DNA of 63,195 nucleotides from an uncultured bacterium. Lineage in GTDB: Bacteria > Cyanobacteriota > Vampirovibrionia > Gastranaerophilales > Gastranaerophilaceae. The stretch spans positions 1 to 63,195 of the forward strand of contig CACWTN010000010.1 in assembly GCA_902763805.1 (NCBI GenBank), written 5' to 3'. The position numbers and the translations under genes were made by a program. This document shows positions 37,185-46,392 of the stretch, in pieces (the first letter of the stretch is position 1; every line of letters begins with the position of its first letter). The notes below the pieces were generated by a model. It did not search any database and was not told the DNA's origin. It worked only from the letters and a program-made list of their open reading frames with translations.

Positions 37185-37889
37185 CTATTTGCCGAACCGT
37201 CTGTTTCTTCTTTTATATTCCAGTACGCATTCTGCCAGTTTTTCTTTATCAAACTCAGGCCAAAACTCGGGTATTACGATGAACTCAGAATATGCTATCT
37301 GCCAGAGAAGATAGTTTGAAACTCTCATTTCTCCGCCTGTTCTGATTAATAAATCAGGGTCAGGTATATTTTTTGTATAAAGGTGTTGTGATATTGTTTC
37401 TTCCGTAATATCTGTAATACCTTCGCCAACAATATTTTTTACAGCGTGTACAATTTCATCTCTTGAACCGTAGTTGAATGCGATTTGCAGATTTACGCCC
37501 GTATTGTTTTTTGTTGTTTCAACCGCATTTTTAAGGATAGCCTGGAGTTTATCGCTTAACTTTGTTGTATCGCCGATGAATGAGATTACAACGTTGTTTT
37601 CGTTCATTTCTTTAAGTTCGTTTTTTAATGTTTGTCCGAGAAGGTCCATAAGAAAATTAACTTCTTCAGGTTTTCTGTTCCAGTTTTCTGTGGAAAAAGC
37701 ATAAACCGTAAGGTATTTTATTCCAAAGTCGTCAAAAGCTCTCATTGTTGCTTTTAACGCTTCAACACCTTTTTTATGTCCGACCATTGAAGGCAGATTT
37801 CTCTCTTTCGCCCATCGTCTGTTGCCATCCATAATTATTGCAATATGTTTTAAATTACATTCTTCCACTATTCTTTTTATATCTTCCAT
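37185..37889 (-). CDS. uppS: UppS, undecaprenyl diphosphate synthase
   Basis: 234 aa. Makes the C55 lipid carrier used for peptidoglycan and other wall polymers by adding isopentenyl units to farnesyl diphosphate. Catalytic IIMDGNRRWA (about 18-27, Asp essential), then GHKKGVEALK, YAFSTENW, and LIRTGGEMRVSNYLLWQ with PEFWPEF at the end. Starts 9 nt after the M14 amidase-like gene, so they form an operon with the M16-like gene. Confidence 0.97.
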   Translation of the reverse strand: MEDIKRIVEECNLKHIAIIMDGNRRWAKERNLPSMVGHKKGVEALKATMRAFDDFGIKYLTVYAFSTENWNRKPEEVNFLMDLLGQTLKNELKEMNENNVVISFIGDTTKLSDKLQAILKNAVETTKNNTGVNLQIAFNYGSRDEIVHAVKNIVGEGITDITEETISQHLYTKNIPDPDLLIRTGGEMRVSNYLLWQIAYSEFIVIPEFWPEFDKEKLAECVLEYKRRNRRFGK

Positions 37890-37898
37890 AATATTCCC

Positions 37899-38480
37899 TT
37901 AATAATTTTCCAATAGTTTAAATACTTCAAAAACAGGATCTTCCAGCTCTTTTACATCACATTCTTCGTCCAGTTCCAGCGTAACGGTCGGAATTTTTCT
38001 CTCTGTTCCCGCCCACGTTCCGAAACTTCCGGGCGTCGGATAACCTATCGATTCTTCAACAGGATAACCGGTTATTTCCGATAATTTTTCGGAAATATTT
38101 TTTGCAGGGCCGTCGTAATTAACGACCTTATACGGTGCGTGAAGCGTAAGTATAAGTTTTGGTTTGTGTTTTTCTATTGTATCAATAACAAACCTTGTTT
38201 CTTCTTCGCTTGCAGGCTCATTACCTCCAAAGAAATTATCTTTTTGTGACAGAACCCAGTTTTCTGTCGGAAAGTTTCTGTTTAAGTCAACTCCGTTAGA
38301 GTTAGTTCTGACATTATGCTCAAAACCGTATTTGTTCAGGCATGGGATAAACATTAATTTTGTATCAGGATTGAGCGCAAGATATTTTTCAATCAAATAT
38401 TTTCCTTGAGGCTCATCCCCGTGAAAACAGCCGATAACAAGGACAGAAGAATTTATGTTTCCTTTAAGCTTTATATTCAA
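37899..38480 (-). CDS. M14 carboxypeptidase-like (MpaA-type) protein
   Basis: 193 aa. Metallo-carboxypeptidase fold of the murein tripeptide amidase MpaA type: GCFHGDEPQG (about 17-26, zinc ligands His and Glu), RTNSNGVDLNRNFP (about 58-71, substrate Arg and Asn), LTLHAP (third zinc ligand His, about 112), and TVTLELDE (about 166-173, catalytic Glu). All key residues are kept. Would remove the gamma-D-Glu-mesoDap peptide from recycled wall fragments in the cytoplasm. 19 nt after the M16 gene and 9 nt before uppS, a wall-metabolism setting. Confidence 0.85.
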   Translation of the reverse strand: MNIKLKGNINSSVLVIGCFHGDEPQGKYLIEKYLALNPDTKLMFIPCLNKYGFEHNVRTNSNGVDLNRNFPTENWVLSQKDNFFGGNEPASEEETRFVIDTIEKHKPKLILTLHAPYKVVNYDGPAKNISEKLSEITGYPVEESIGYPTPGSFGTWAGTERKIPTVTLELDEECDVKELEDPVFEVFKLLENY

Positions 38481-38499
38481 AGTCGTTTCCCTTATTAAA

Positions 38500-39699
38500 C
38501 TACGGTTTAATTATTGCAAGAACGTAATCGTCCGTGAAAAATTTATTGGCACAGGCTAAGATATCCTCCGAAGTTACATTTTTAACCTGCTCAATAACTT
38601 CGTCACGATAGTTAAAACCTTTGCCCATTACCGAGTAGTAAGCCATAGTGTTAGCCTGCTGGGTGTTGGTTTCAAACAAAAATTGTTGTTTTCCTATCAG
38701 ATTATTCTTTGCATTATGCAATTCTTCTTCCCCGACAGGAATTTTTTTTATTTTTTCAATTTCTTCTTTAAATCCCTCAATGGAAGTCTGAATATTTCCC
38801 GGCTCGGTTCCTATATAAATACTGAATACGGCAGATTTCAGATGTGTTTCATAGGAAGTTCTTACCGTATAAGCCAAACCTTTTTTCTCTCTGAGTTCAA
38901 GGAATAATCTTGAACTTAAACCGCTTGCACCAAGAATAATATTTAAAAGCATAAGGACGGGATATTCTTTTTCTTCGATTGTAGCAGCTCTCCATCCCTG
39001 AAGTATCTGAGCCTGGTTGGCGTCTTCCTTGATGATTTCTGCATAATCCCTTACAAGCGGAGCAGGCGCAGGAATATTTGATTTGTTTTCAGATGCAGAC
39101 GGAAGGTCGCCTAAATATTTTTCCAGCAAACCGTTTTCTTCAATATCGCCTGCAAGTACAAGAGATTTTCTGCCCGTTTCAAGAATTGTTCTGAAAGAGC
39201 GGATAACGTCATCTTTTGATATCTTATCAAGTTCTTCCAGTATTTTTGTATAGCTGTGACCGTAATAATGGTCTTTGTACACTGTTTTGGTAAATAAATC
39301 CGAAACCTTAACTTTTGCGGAATCAAGTTCTGCCAAAAGTTCGCCTTTAAATTTTCCGACCTCTTTATCAAATTCATTAAAAGTAGAGTTCAGAGTAATG
39401 TCCCTCAAAACGGCTAAAGCTTTTTCAAAATCTTCATTAAGACAGGTAAATCTGAACCTGAGATAATCTGATTTCATTTCCGTCAGAAGTTCAATTGCGT
39501 TTTCATCAAGTATATCTGCCAGTTCTTCAGAAGAATATGTGGTTGTGCCTTTTAGCAAAAGGCGGTTCATCATTGCATATTCGCCGGCAAATTTTTCATC
39601 TTTGTTTATTGAAATATTAAGAGTCAGTGCTGCTCTTGGTGTATCTTTGTTCTGCTTTACGCAGGTTTTAATTCCGTTTTTTAAAATAAATTCTCTCAT
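38500..39699 (-). CDS. M16-family peptidase homologue lacking its zinc motif
   Basis: 399 aa, two M16 (insulinase/pitrilysin) domains. The first should carry HxxEH within GLAHFLEHMLFKGT; here the matching stretch is GEYAMMNRLLLKGT, so all three key residues are lost (His to Ala, Glu to Asn, His to Arg). The fold otherwise aligns (EELADILDENAIEL, GLSSRLFLELREKKGLAYTV, TYETHLKSAVFSIYIGTEP-type strands). Such inactive subunits usually pair with an active M16 partner; none is beside it. No signal peptide. First gene of the M16-M14-uppS group. Confidence 0.88.
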   Translation of the reverse strand: MREFILKNGIKTCVKQNKDTPRAALTLNISINKDEKFAGEYAMMNRLLLKGTTTYSSEELADILDENAIELLTEMKSDYLRFRFTCLNEDFEKALAVLRDITLNSTFNEFDKEVGKFKGELLAELDSAKVKVSDLFTKTVYKDHYYGHSYTKILEELDKISKDDVIRSFRTILETGRKSLVLAGDIEENGLLEKYLGDLPSASENKSNIPAPAPLVRDYAEIIKEDANQAQILQGWRAATIEEKEYPVLMLLNIILGASGLSSRLFLELREKKGLAYTVRTSYETHLKSAVFSIYIGTEPGNIQTSIEGFKEEIEKIKKIPVGEEELHNAKNNLIGKQQFLFETNTQQANTMAYYSVMGKGFNYRDEVIEQVKNVTSEDILACANKFFTDDYVLAIIKP

Positions 39700-39845
39700 A
39701 AGATGATTTTATCACAAAAATAAAACCAGTAATAATAAATGTTTGGTATTTATGTTGGGGTTTATGATTTCAAATTGTAAATTTTGATGTAAAAGAGTGT
39801 AAAAAATACGGCATGTTCATGGTAATATTTCATTGAGGATATCTG

Positions 39846-42437
39846 ATGAAGATTATAGAAGTAAGAGATGGTTTTATATTACTGGAGGCAGATGAGAGCA
39901 TTTACCTTTCTTCATTTGTGCGTGTACTTGGAATGGGAAAGGATTATATAGCTCAGATTAACAGGCTTCAAAGGGTTAACAATATAGTGATAGCTACGGC
40001 AAAAATCCTTTTTGTGATGATGAATGATGAGCTGTTTAACTACGATAAGACAGAGCCTATGAGAGATGCCGAGGTAGTACCTTTTACCACGGATATTCTG
40101 CAGAATTCAATAAAAGTTAATAACCCTGTAATATTAGGTAAAACATACGACGATAAAGGATTTATTACAGTTGATTCTTCTGCTTTTGACAAGAAGATGC
40201 TTGTCAGTGTTCAGAAGGGAGAAACTAATAATATTCTGATAAATAATTTTGTAAAACAGTTTTCAAATCTCAGAAAAAAGACTGTCATTATTGATACAAA
40301 TAATTCTGTAAATTCGTTCAAATATACTGCAGGAAAAGATTTTAAACTTCCTCTAAACAGGAAAACATTGCAATTTTTGTACAAATCCTGCATGGATGAA
40401 GCTACACCAGACAGCAAACCTTTAATAACAGAGGTATTTTCTGATTTGGCAGAATATGCAGAAACGGTACCGTTTGTTCCGTTTGGAGTTCTTAAATCAA
40501 TTGTTGACGATATGGTTGATAAACAGCATATTCTAAAGCTTTTTGTTCTTAAAAACAGGCTTTCTTTCCTTCAGAGAAACGGTTATTTTGCAGATGAGAA
40601 GCAGGAAGCTGATAATCTGAATAAAATTTTATCGGCAGACAGTGTCTGTATTGATATTACGAAGCCTGACAGCAATTTTCAGAATTTCTATATTGAGTAC
40701 ATCTATTCTGTTCTTGATTCAGAAAATACTCAGGTTCTTTTTGAAGTTTCAAATGCTGTTTCAAAGCGTAATCTCAAAATGATGATAACAGAATCTGAGG
40801 TGCCGACAGCATTTTTTGTAAATCCGAAATACAGATATCTGAGCGATTTGAAGGGGTTATTTGATAATTTTATTATAGAACCTTCAGATGAAAATAACGG
40901 AATTTTCTCAATATATAAATCATTTCTGTCTTCAATGCCTGAAGGTACATACCTGATTATCGGCGAGGCGATTAATTATATTCCGATGATATCAAAAACT
41001 CAGGTTATAGATGCCGTTGCCGTTGTAAGCGTAGAAAAAGAACCTGAAACAATCTGCGATGTTCAGGCTCCGCAGGAAGAATCTGTGGTTCAGGAAACCG
41101 CAGAAGAAGCAGATGATACAGAAGAAGCTGAAGAACAGGAAATTCCTGAAGCATTGGAAGAACCTGTTAGCAGCATTCCTCAGCAGGAAGAAATCCTTGC
41201 TAATATTGAACAAAAATCTGAGGAGGTTATAAATTCAGTCGCAGAAAATCTTGAAGAAATTCAGGAAATAGATTTGTTTGATTCGGAAGATACTGCTGAA
41301 GATGAAGAAGATTTTGAACAGGCAGATGAAACAATTGACAGTATTACAGATGATGCAGAAGTGCTTGAAGAAACAGCAGAGGACGGGGATATTATTGAAC
41401 CCGAATATACAGAGGTTTCGGGTGCAGAAGATTTAATTTCCGTGAACAAAGAAGATGTTCCCGGTTTGCTGAACGAACCGGATACGGAAGATTTGCAGGC
41501 TGAATATACTGAAGCAGGTGAAATTACCGAACCCGGTATTTCGGAAGAGCTTATTGAAGAAAATCCAGAAGATACAATTTCTGTAGATCTGGCGGAAGAT
41601 GAAAGTCCGGAATTGCTTGATGAGTTGGATGAATTGGATGAAGTTCCGATAGCTGATGATTCCGTTCAGGAGGAAACTTCGATTGGTTTGCTGGATGACA
41701 GTGAAACTTTTAGTTCAGAGTACAATGATGACTTGATGAACCAAGATAGCAGCACTGATGATTTTATAGGGGAAACGGAGGAGCTGCCTGATGCTGTGAA
41801 TATTTCAGATAACGGCGGAGAACTGACAATTGATGATTTGCCTGCTGAAGACGACAGAATTGATGATTTAGATGAAATTATCGAATTAGATGGTGATTCT
41901 GAAGAAAACGATATTGTTATAGATTTGACAGAGGAAGATGAACAAAATAGCAATATTGATGAGGAAATGGACAGGCAAATTGTTGAAGACGTAGATAAAG
42001 TATTTACAACAATTAAAGATACTGACGAACTGGAAGAAATTTCCGATTCTGATTTGGATTTTATAGATGAGCTAAACGAAGATAATGAGGACGGTATGCT
42101 GGAGGAATATTCCGGCAGTGTTGATGAAGGTATCTTGGAACAGCCTTCTGAAAGTATCATCCCGGAAAAAGAACCGCAGCAAAATGAGCACGAAATTCTG
42201 GAAAAGAGGGATTCTAATACCCCGATAGTTCCTGTGTATGATGCTGATATCCCGCAGGAGGATATGGTTGTAAGCGACCCGATACAACAAGGTGATTCTG
42301 TTGTTCATGCGAAATACGGAAATGGTATTGTTGAAAAAATGATTAAGTATGGTACAAAGACTCTGTTCTCAATTAATTTTGAAAATATCGGGCGCAGACT
42401 TCTTGATCCGACACTTACAGAAATTAAGAAATTGTAA
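39846..42437 (+). CDS. HerA-like pseudo-ATPase with acidic linker and PcrA-type Tudor tail
   Basis: 863 aa. The N-terminal part (about 1-55) looks like a HAS-barrel. Residues about 110-150 hold a HerA/FtsK-type pattern, but the P-loop is degraded (MLVSVQKGETNN in place of GxTGSGKS/T) and a Walker-B-like TVIIDTNN follows. So ATP use is doubtful. Residues about 400-790 are extremely acidic (Glu/Asp runs). The C-terminal 60 residues (GDSVVHAKYGNGIVEKMI, then FENIGRRLLDPTLTEIKKL) match the Tudor-like tail of PcrA/UvrD helicases that binds RNA polymerase. The architecture is new to me. Ribosome-binding site GAGGAT. Monocistronic, downstream of no neighbour. Confidence 0.7.
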   Translation: MKIIEVRDGFILLEADESIYLSSFVRVLGMGKDYIAQINRLQRVNNIVIATAKILFVMMNDELFNYDKTEPMRDAEVVPFTTDILQNSIKVNNPVILGKTYDDKGFITVDSSAFDKKMLVSVQKGETNNILINNFVKQFSNLRKKTVIIDTNNSVNSFKYTAGKDFKLPLNRKTLQFLYKSCMDEATPDSKPLITEVFSDLAEYAETVPFVPFGVLKSIVDDMVDKQHILKLFVLKNRLSFLQRNGYFADEKQEADNLNKILSADSVCIDITKPDSNFQNFYIEYIYSVLDSENTQVLFEVSNAVSKRNLKMMITESEVPTAFFVNPKYRYLSDLKGLFDNFIIEPSDENNGIFSIYKSFLSSMPEGTYLIIGEAINYIPMISKTQVIDAVAVVSVEKEPETICDVQAPQEESVVQETAEEADDTEEAEEQEIPEALEEPVSSIPQQEEILANIEQKSEEVINSVAENLEEIQEIDLFDSEDTAEDEEDFEQADETIDSITDDAEVLEETAEDGDIIEPEYTEVSGAEDLISVNKEDVPGLLNEPDTEDLQAEYTEAGEITEPGISEELIEENPEDTISVDLAEDESPELLDELDELDEVPIADDSVQEETSIGLLDDSETFSSEYNDDLMNQDSSTDDFIGETEELPDAVNISDNGGELTIDDLPAEDDRIDDLDEIIELDGDSEENDIVIDLTEEDEQNSNIDEEMDRQIVEDVDKVFTTIKDTDELEEISDSDLDFIDELNEDNEDGMLEEYSGSVDEGILEQPSESIIPEKEPQQNEHEILEKRDSNTPIVPVYDADIPQEDMVVSDPIQQGDSVVHAKYGNGIVEKMIKYGTKTLFSINFENIGRRLLDPTLTEIKKL

Positions 42438-42553
42438 TCGTAAGCTAATATGCATTTGTACCCCTCTTGAAATTAAATATTCAGCAATATAGAATAAAGA
42501 AGGTCGAAATATTAATCAAGTTTGGAATCTTGATAAAAGGAAAGAAGGTAAAA

Positions 42554-42754
42554 ATGAAAGACGGTTTACATCCAGAATATAAGAAAACTGTTATTAAATG
42601 TGTATGCGGTAACGAAATTGAAACAGGTTCAGTTGTAGATAATCTTACAGTTGAAATTTGTTCAAACTGCCACCCGTTCTATACAGGTCAGCAAAAAATT
42701 CTTGACTCTGAAGGACGTGTTGAAAGATTCAAAAAGCGTTACGGTCAAAAATAA
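42554..42754 (+). CDS. rpmE: Ribosomal protein L31 (RpmE)
   Basis: 66 aa. L31 of the zinc-binding (C+) type, with CVCGNEI and [16 protein letters not shown]; four Cys/His ligands are present. The ATG at 42554 is chosen because AAGAAGGT stands 5 nt upstream and the protein then starts [11 protein letters not shown] as the family does; an earlier in-frame ATG at 42467 would add 29 unrelated residues. Followed by a terminator. A typical single-gene unit. Confidence 0.95.
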   Translation: MKDGLHPEYKKTVIKCVCGNEIETGSVVDNLTVEICSNCHPFYTGQQKILDSEGRVERFKKRYGQK

Positions 42755-42780
42755 CGGTTTCAGACTTTTATATAGGTTTA

Positions 42781-42817
42781 AAAAATCGGTTTCCGAATCA
42801 GGAAATCGATTTTTTTA
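42781..42817 (+). terminator. Intrinsic terminator of rpmE
   Basis: A stem of about 13 bp (AAATCGGTTTCC pairing with GGAAATCGATTT, one G-U) around GAATCA, followed by seven T residues. 25 nt after the stop. Confidence 0.88.
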
Positions 42818-42849
42818 TTTGTTAATATTTTTAATAAAAAATTTTTAAT

Positions 42850-42890
42850 AAGGCAATTTTATCGGAAAAGATATCTTTATATATGTAACA
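42850..42890 (+). promoter_or_regulatory. Unusual promoter class, copy C
   Basis: AAGGCA (42850-42855) followed by ATT, a 17-bp spacer, then ATCTTTATATATG (ATCTTT at 42873-42878, replacing TACTTT). Same register as the other four copies. Tandem TTTTTAATA units stand directly behind the -35 box. About 35 nt before the start at 42913. Confidence 0.55.
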
Positions 42891-42912
42891 GGGATACTAA
42901 AAGGGCAATGCT

Positions 42913-44118
42913 ATGACAAAAATCAATAATGCAGCATATCAAGCAGCGGCGAAAATAGTTTCTAGACTTGATGAGACAGACGGAAAAGACTGTTATATCA
43001 GCAAAGATGTATGGCAGTATGCAGTTGATAAATATGGTGCAAAAAAAGTTGATAAATGTATCAGTATTTTTAATGCACAAAAATCATTGGCAGTTTATAT
43101 AAATCGTGAAATAAAGAAAAATGGCGGAAATGCAGAAGATATAGCTGAAAAATGGTACAATGATTTGGTTCAATTTCAGGAAAAGGGAAGCAAATCAAAA
43201 TCAGAAAATTACAGTAAATTTGAGAAAATAGAGAAACCCAAACAAAGTGAATTTGTTATGCAGTTATCAGAAAAAAATGCGGACCTGAACCGCAAGTTTG
43301 ATTATAAAAAGTTTATAACAGGAAAATTAGTAACAAAAGACGAAGTTACTAATTTAATGAAAGATGAAATCAAGCGCAGAGGACTTTCAGAGGAGGCTGC
43401 TGATACGGTCGATTTTGATTACTGGTCAGAAAAAGTATGTAATGTGGCAAACCAATATAAGGTTCAGCCGGCTCTGTTAATTGCGATAATGGCACAGGAA
43501 ACCCTCGGCAGGTTTGACAAAAACATAGATGCGCCAGCAGGCAGAGGGATTATGGGAATAACTTCAATTGTAATAAAAGATTATTTTCTCGGAGACAGGT
43601 TCGGAGAATGGTACGATACAATTTATGAATTGGATAGTGAGCTTTTAACTGACATTTTGTACAAAAAGGGGAAAAACGGTAAACTAAAAAAAGATGCAAA
43701 CGGTCAGCCGATTTTAAAATTTAAAACTCCTGAGGATATACAAAAAGCGTGCGTACGTGATGAAGAACTTTGCCTGAAAGTAGGTCTTTTGGCTTATAAA
43801 TTAAATTACGCAAAAGAAGCTGCAAAATATATAAACGGAATTCCCGTTACAGAATCTGTTAATGAAGATAAAGTGGTTGATGTTATGAGAAAAATCAGGG
43901 GCGGAGAACTTTCTTTTACAGAAGAACAAAATAAAACTATTATGGAGCGTGCCGCAAGGAATTATAACGGCTGCAAGATGTTATATTCACGCAGAAGTAA
44001 ATATGCGGGCAGAATGGTCAAAGATGTATACCGTGAGCAAGTGATTGATTCTTTAAAACATAACAGATATAACTTTGCGGACAAGCATTTGATTACACGA
44101 AAAAATAATAAAGCTTAA
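42913..44118 (+). CDS. Lytic-transglycosylase-like protein
   Basis: 401 aa. The C-terminal half carries an SLT/lysozyme-like core: LLIAIMAQETLGRF (about 190-203, Glu catalytic), GIMGITSIVI (about 213-222, in place of GLMQIMP), and ERAARNYNGCKML (about 347-359, like AYNxG). The N-terminal 120 residues are helical and charged. Such enzymes cut the glycan strands of peptidoglycan. No Sec signal is seen, which is odd for a wall enzyme. The gene is under an unusual-class promoter and overlaps the convergent GH38 gene by 4 bp. The GLMQ-to-GIMG change makes activity likely but not certain. Confidence 0.75.
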   Translation: MTKINNAAYQAAAKIVSRLDETDGKDCYISKDVWQYAVDKYGAKKVDKCISIFNAQKSLAVYINREIKKNGGNAEDIAEKWYNDLVQFQEKGSKSKSENYSKFEKIEKPKQSEFVMQLSEKNADLNRKFDYKKFITGKLVTKDEVTNLMKDEIKRRGLSEEAADTVDFDYWSEKVCNVANQYKVQPALLIAIMAQETLGRFDKNIDAPAGRGIMGITSIVIKDYFLGDRFGEWYDTIYELDSELLTDILYKKGKNGKLKKDANGQPILKFKTPEDIQKACVRDEELCLKVGLLAYKLNYAKEAAKYINGIPVTESVNEDKVVDVMRKIRGGELSFTEEQNKTIMERAARNYNGCKMLYSRRSKYAGRMVKDVYREQVIDSLKHNRYNFADKHLITRKNNKA

Positions 44119-46223
44119 ACTATGATGTAGTTATAAACCTGATTTAGTATTTCATAGAATGCATTTTCGTTTCCGAAGAAAACATTGAATTCTGCAATAT
44201 TGTTTCCTATCATTTGAGCATCCTCAACTTTTATGGGAGGTCCGGCTGGAGTTGTTCTTGCAGGATTTTTCGGATTTGAGATTTGTCCTGTTGAACGCAG
44301 AATCGGTATCATCAAATTGTTTTCAAATATTTCATATTGGGTTAAGCCTTTTGTTATTATGCCTATATTATTACTGTCCTCATCAATTAGAAGTCCTCTC
44401 TGCATAGGAGCAGAATTGTTCTTGACCTCAATACCTTTTTCCTGAGGTAAATTTTTTCTTATATCATAGAACGGATTAAATTCACGTTTGACAAGAGTGT
44501 TCATATCTTCCGAGAAAACTTCGCTTATAGGATCTGCAAGCTCAAAGCTAGAGTACAAAATATGATTTTTGCGGGTATTTTCCCACTCAAAACGGCAATT
44601 CAGATAAGCTGAATTTTTATCAAGAGTTACATACAGCGGAACAATATCCCAGGCACCTTCCAAATCTATTTTTAAAACAGCTCTTGAAGGTGTATTTAAT
44701 ACTACATTTGTTCGTATTACTTCAAAATTAACTCCGTCATCATCTTTGTCCGGCGCAAAATTGTAAGTGTCGCCAAGGTCTTTGAAATCTTTCAGCGACA
44801 TTTTTATACCGTTTATATAAATTTGTTTGTCTTTTATTTTAAGACTGATTTTGTTGTTTTCAATTGTATCAGAGTTTACGTGTAAATCGGATTTCAGATA
44901 ATACGGCATAATATATTCGATTTCGTACGGTTCAAGGTTTGAAATCGGTGTAAGGTACGTGTATATATTGCCGTAATCTTCTGTTATCGGAATTCTTTGA
45001 GTGTCAGCAAGTAAATAGCTGTCAAATCCTTTTTTTACGGAGATTTTTTCGTAACCGTCCATTTGTTCTGACGTTTCAAATTCAATCATTCCCGAAAAAC
45101 GTTTCCCTGACAAATTTAAAATCCTTTTGTCGTTAAAGTTGTTTTTTAGCTTAAACTCGTCAATAATTGTGTCAGTGATTTGTAAGATTTTTGCGTATCT
45201 GATTTTGTTTTCCCTGTGAACATCATCTGTTGAACAACCGCAAATGCTGTCGTGAGCCTGATTTCTCAGAAGCATTTTATACGCATATTCAATAACGTTA
45301 TCATACAAATGTTCTTTTTGCTGCTTAACCAGCCTTGATACCAGGTCTAATTTATACGTACATTCCACATTCAGTCTTTTTAAATCCAGGCGCGAGGAAT
45401 AGCACCCCTGAAGCGTGAATGTTCTGGAGTTATCTCTTAGTTCTTCGTTTGTATTGTATTGAGAAAAGCTTTCCTGAACTCTTGAGAAGTAATCAAACGG
45501 TGAGCCGAGCGTGATAAAATATTCATCTTTAAGCATCTCATTCATATAAGCAATCTGTTCTGCTATGTCAGGCTCAACTCCGAGGTGGTCTGCCCCGATT
45601 GGCAGAAGAATATACTTGCTGTTTGATTTTTCTGATATCAAATCAAGATTTTTTTTCAGCATTTCAGCTTTTTGGCTCAGTTCGGTTTTTACGGAAAAAA
45701 TATCGTTAAAGTATCCTCTTACAAGGTTTACCGTATCCATTCCGCACCATTTGAATTCGCATGGTATTTCATCGCTGCAGCCTCTCCAGACAATGCACTT
45801 ATCAATTCCGTGGTCACGCAGAATATCAACAACATTTCTGCTGTGCCCGAAAGTGTCCGGTAAGTAACCTATAAAATCCTTACAACCGTACTTTTCAGCT
45901 ATTTTAATACCGATTTCCAGGTTTTTAGAAAAACACGTTTTGTCGGTTAAAAATTCATCTGCCAGACAATAAAACGGACCGATAAAAAGCTTTTTATGGC
46001 GGATTAGGCCTTCGATAAGTTCTTTATTTTCGGGGCGCATTTCAAGATAGTCTTCTAATGCGCTAACCTGACCGTCAAAATAAAAAGAAGGGATTTTATT
46101 TTTGGACAAAAGTTCCAGGATATTGTCAAACACTCTCAACAAGCGTAATCTGAATACCTCAAACTCTCTGTACCATTCCCTGTCCCAATGCGTATGCAAA
46201 TAGGCAATTACGTGTTTTCTCAT
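44115..46223 (-). CDS. GH38-family alpha-mannosidase-like glycosidase
   Basis: 702 aa. Glycoside hydrolase family 38: N-terminal HTHWDREWYREFEVFR (about 11-26, zinc ligands His and Asp), then FDGQVSALEDYLEM and GYLPDTFGHSRNVVDIL (about 119-135, nucleophile Asp at LPDTFG), with a second zinc His in HDSICGCSTDDVHREN. C-terminal beta domains are the usual mannosidase lid. Bacterial members trim mannose or host-type glycans; this would fit a gut-associated life. No signal peptide is visible, so it is probably cytoplasmic and acts on imported sugars. Single gene. Confidence 0.9.
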   Translation of the reverse strand: MRKHVIAYLHTHWDREWYREFEVFRLRLLRVFDNILELLSKNKIPSFYFDGQVSALEDYLEMRPENKELIEGLIRHKKLFIGPFYCLADEFLTDKTCFSKNLEIGIKIAEKYGCKDFIGYLPDTFGHSRNVVDILRDHGIDKCIVWRGCSDEIPCEFKWCGMDTVNLVRGYFNDIFSVKTELSQKAEMLKKNLDLISEKSNSKYILLPIGADHLGVEPDIAEQIAYMNEMLKDEYFITLGSPFDYFSRVQESFSQYNTNEELRDNSRTFTLQGCYSSRLDLKRLNVECTYKLDLVSRLVKQQKEHLYDNVIEYAYKMLLRNQAHDSICGCSTDDVHRENKIRYAKILQITDTIIDEFKLKNNFNDKRILNLSGKRFSGMIEFETSEQMDGYEKISVKKGFDSYLLADTQRIPITEDYGNIYTYLTPISNLEPYEIEYIMPYYLKSDLHVNSDTIENNKISLKIKDKQIYINGIKMSLKDFKDLGDTYNFAPDKDDDGVNFEVIRTNVVLNTPSRAVLKIDLEGAWDIVPLYVTLDKNSAYLNCRFEWENTRKNHILYSSFELADPISEVFSEDMNTLVKREFNPFYDIRKNLPQEKGIEVKNNSAPMQRGLLIDEDSNNIGIITKGLTQYEIFENNLMIPILRSTGQISNPKNPARTTPAGPPIKVEDAQMIGNNIAEFNVFFGNENAFYEILNQVYNYIIV

Positions 46224-46392
46224 ATATTGATTTTACATCAAAATTTACAATATTACAATTGATAGCTCTTACCGTACACTAAATATACGATTTTTTGCAT
46301 ATTAATTAAACCACAGTCTTTGTTAAGCCGTTTAACATGTTGACTTTGTCAAAAAAAGTATTAATACATTATAAAAAACAGGAGAGTTAACC

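Noticed and set aside
41666..42160. 164-aa minus-strand Ser-rich frame
   Set aside because: It is the antisense shadow of the Glu/Asp-rich arm of the 39846 gene (GAA/GAT codons read as Ser/Phe).
42467..42553. N-terminal extension of RpmE
   Set aside because: L31 proteins start at [15 protein letters not shown] sequence; the extension is unrelated and the good ribosome-binding site precedes 42554.
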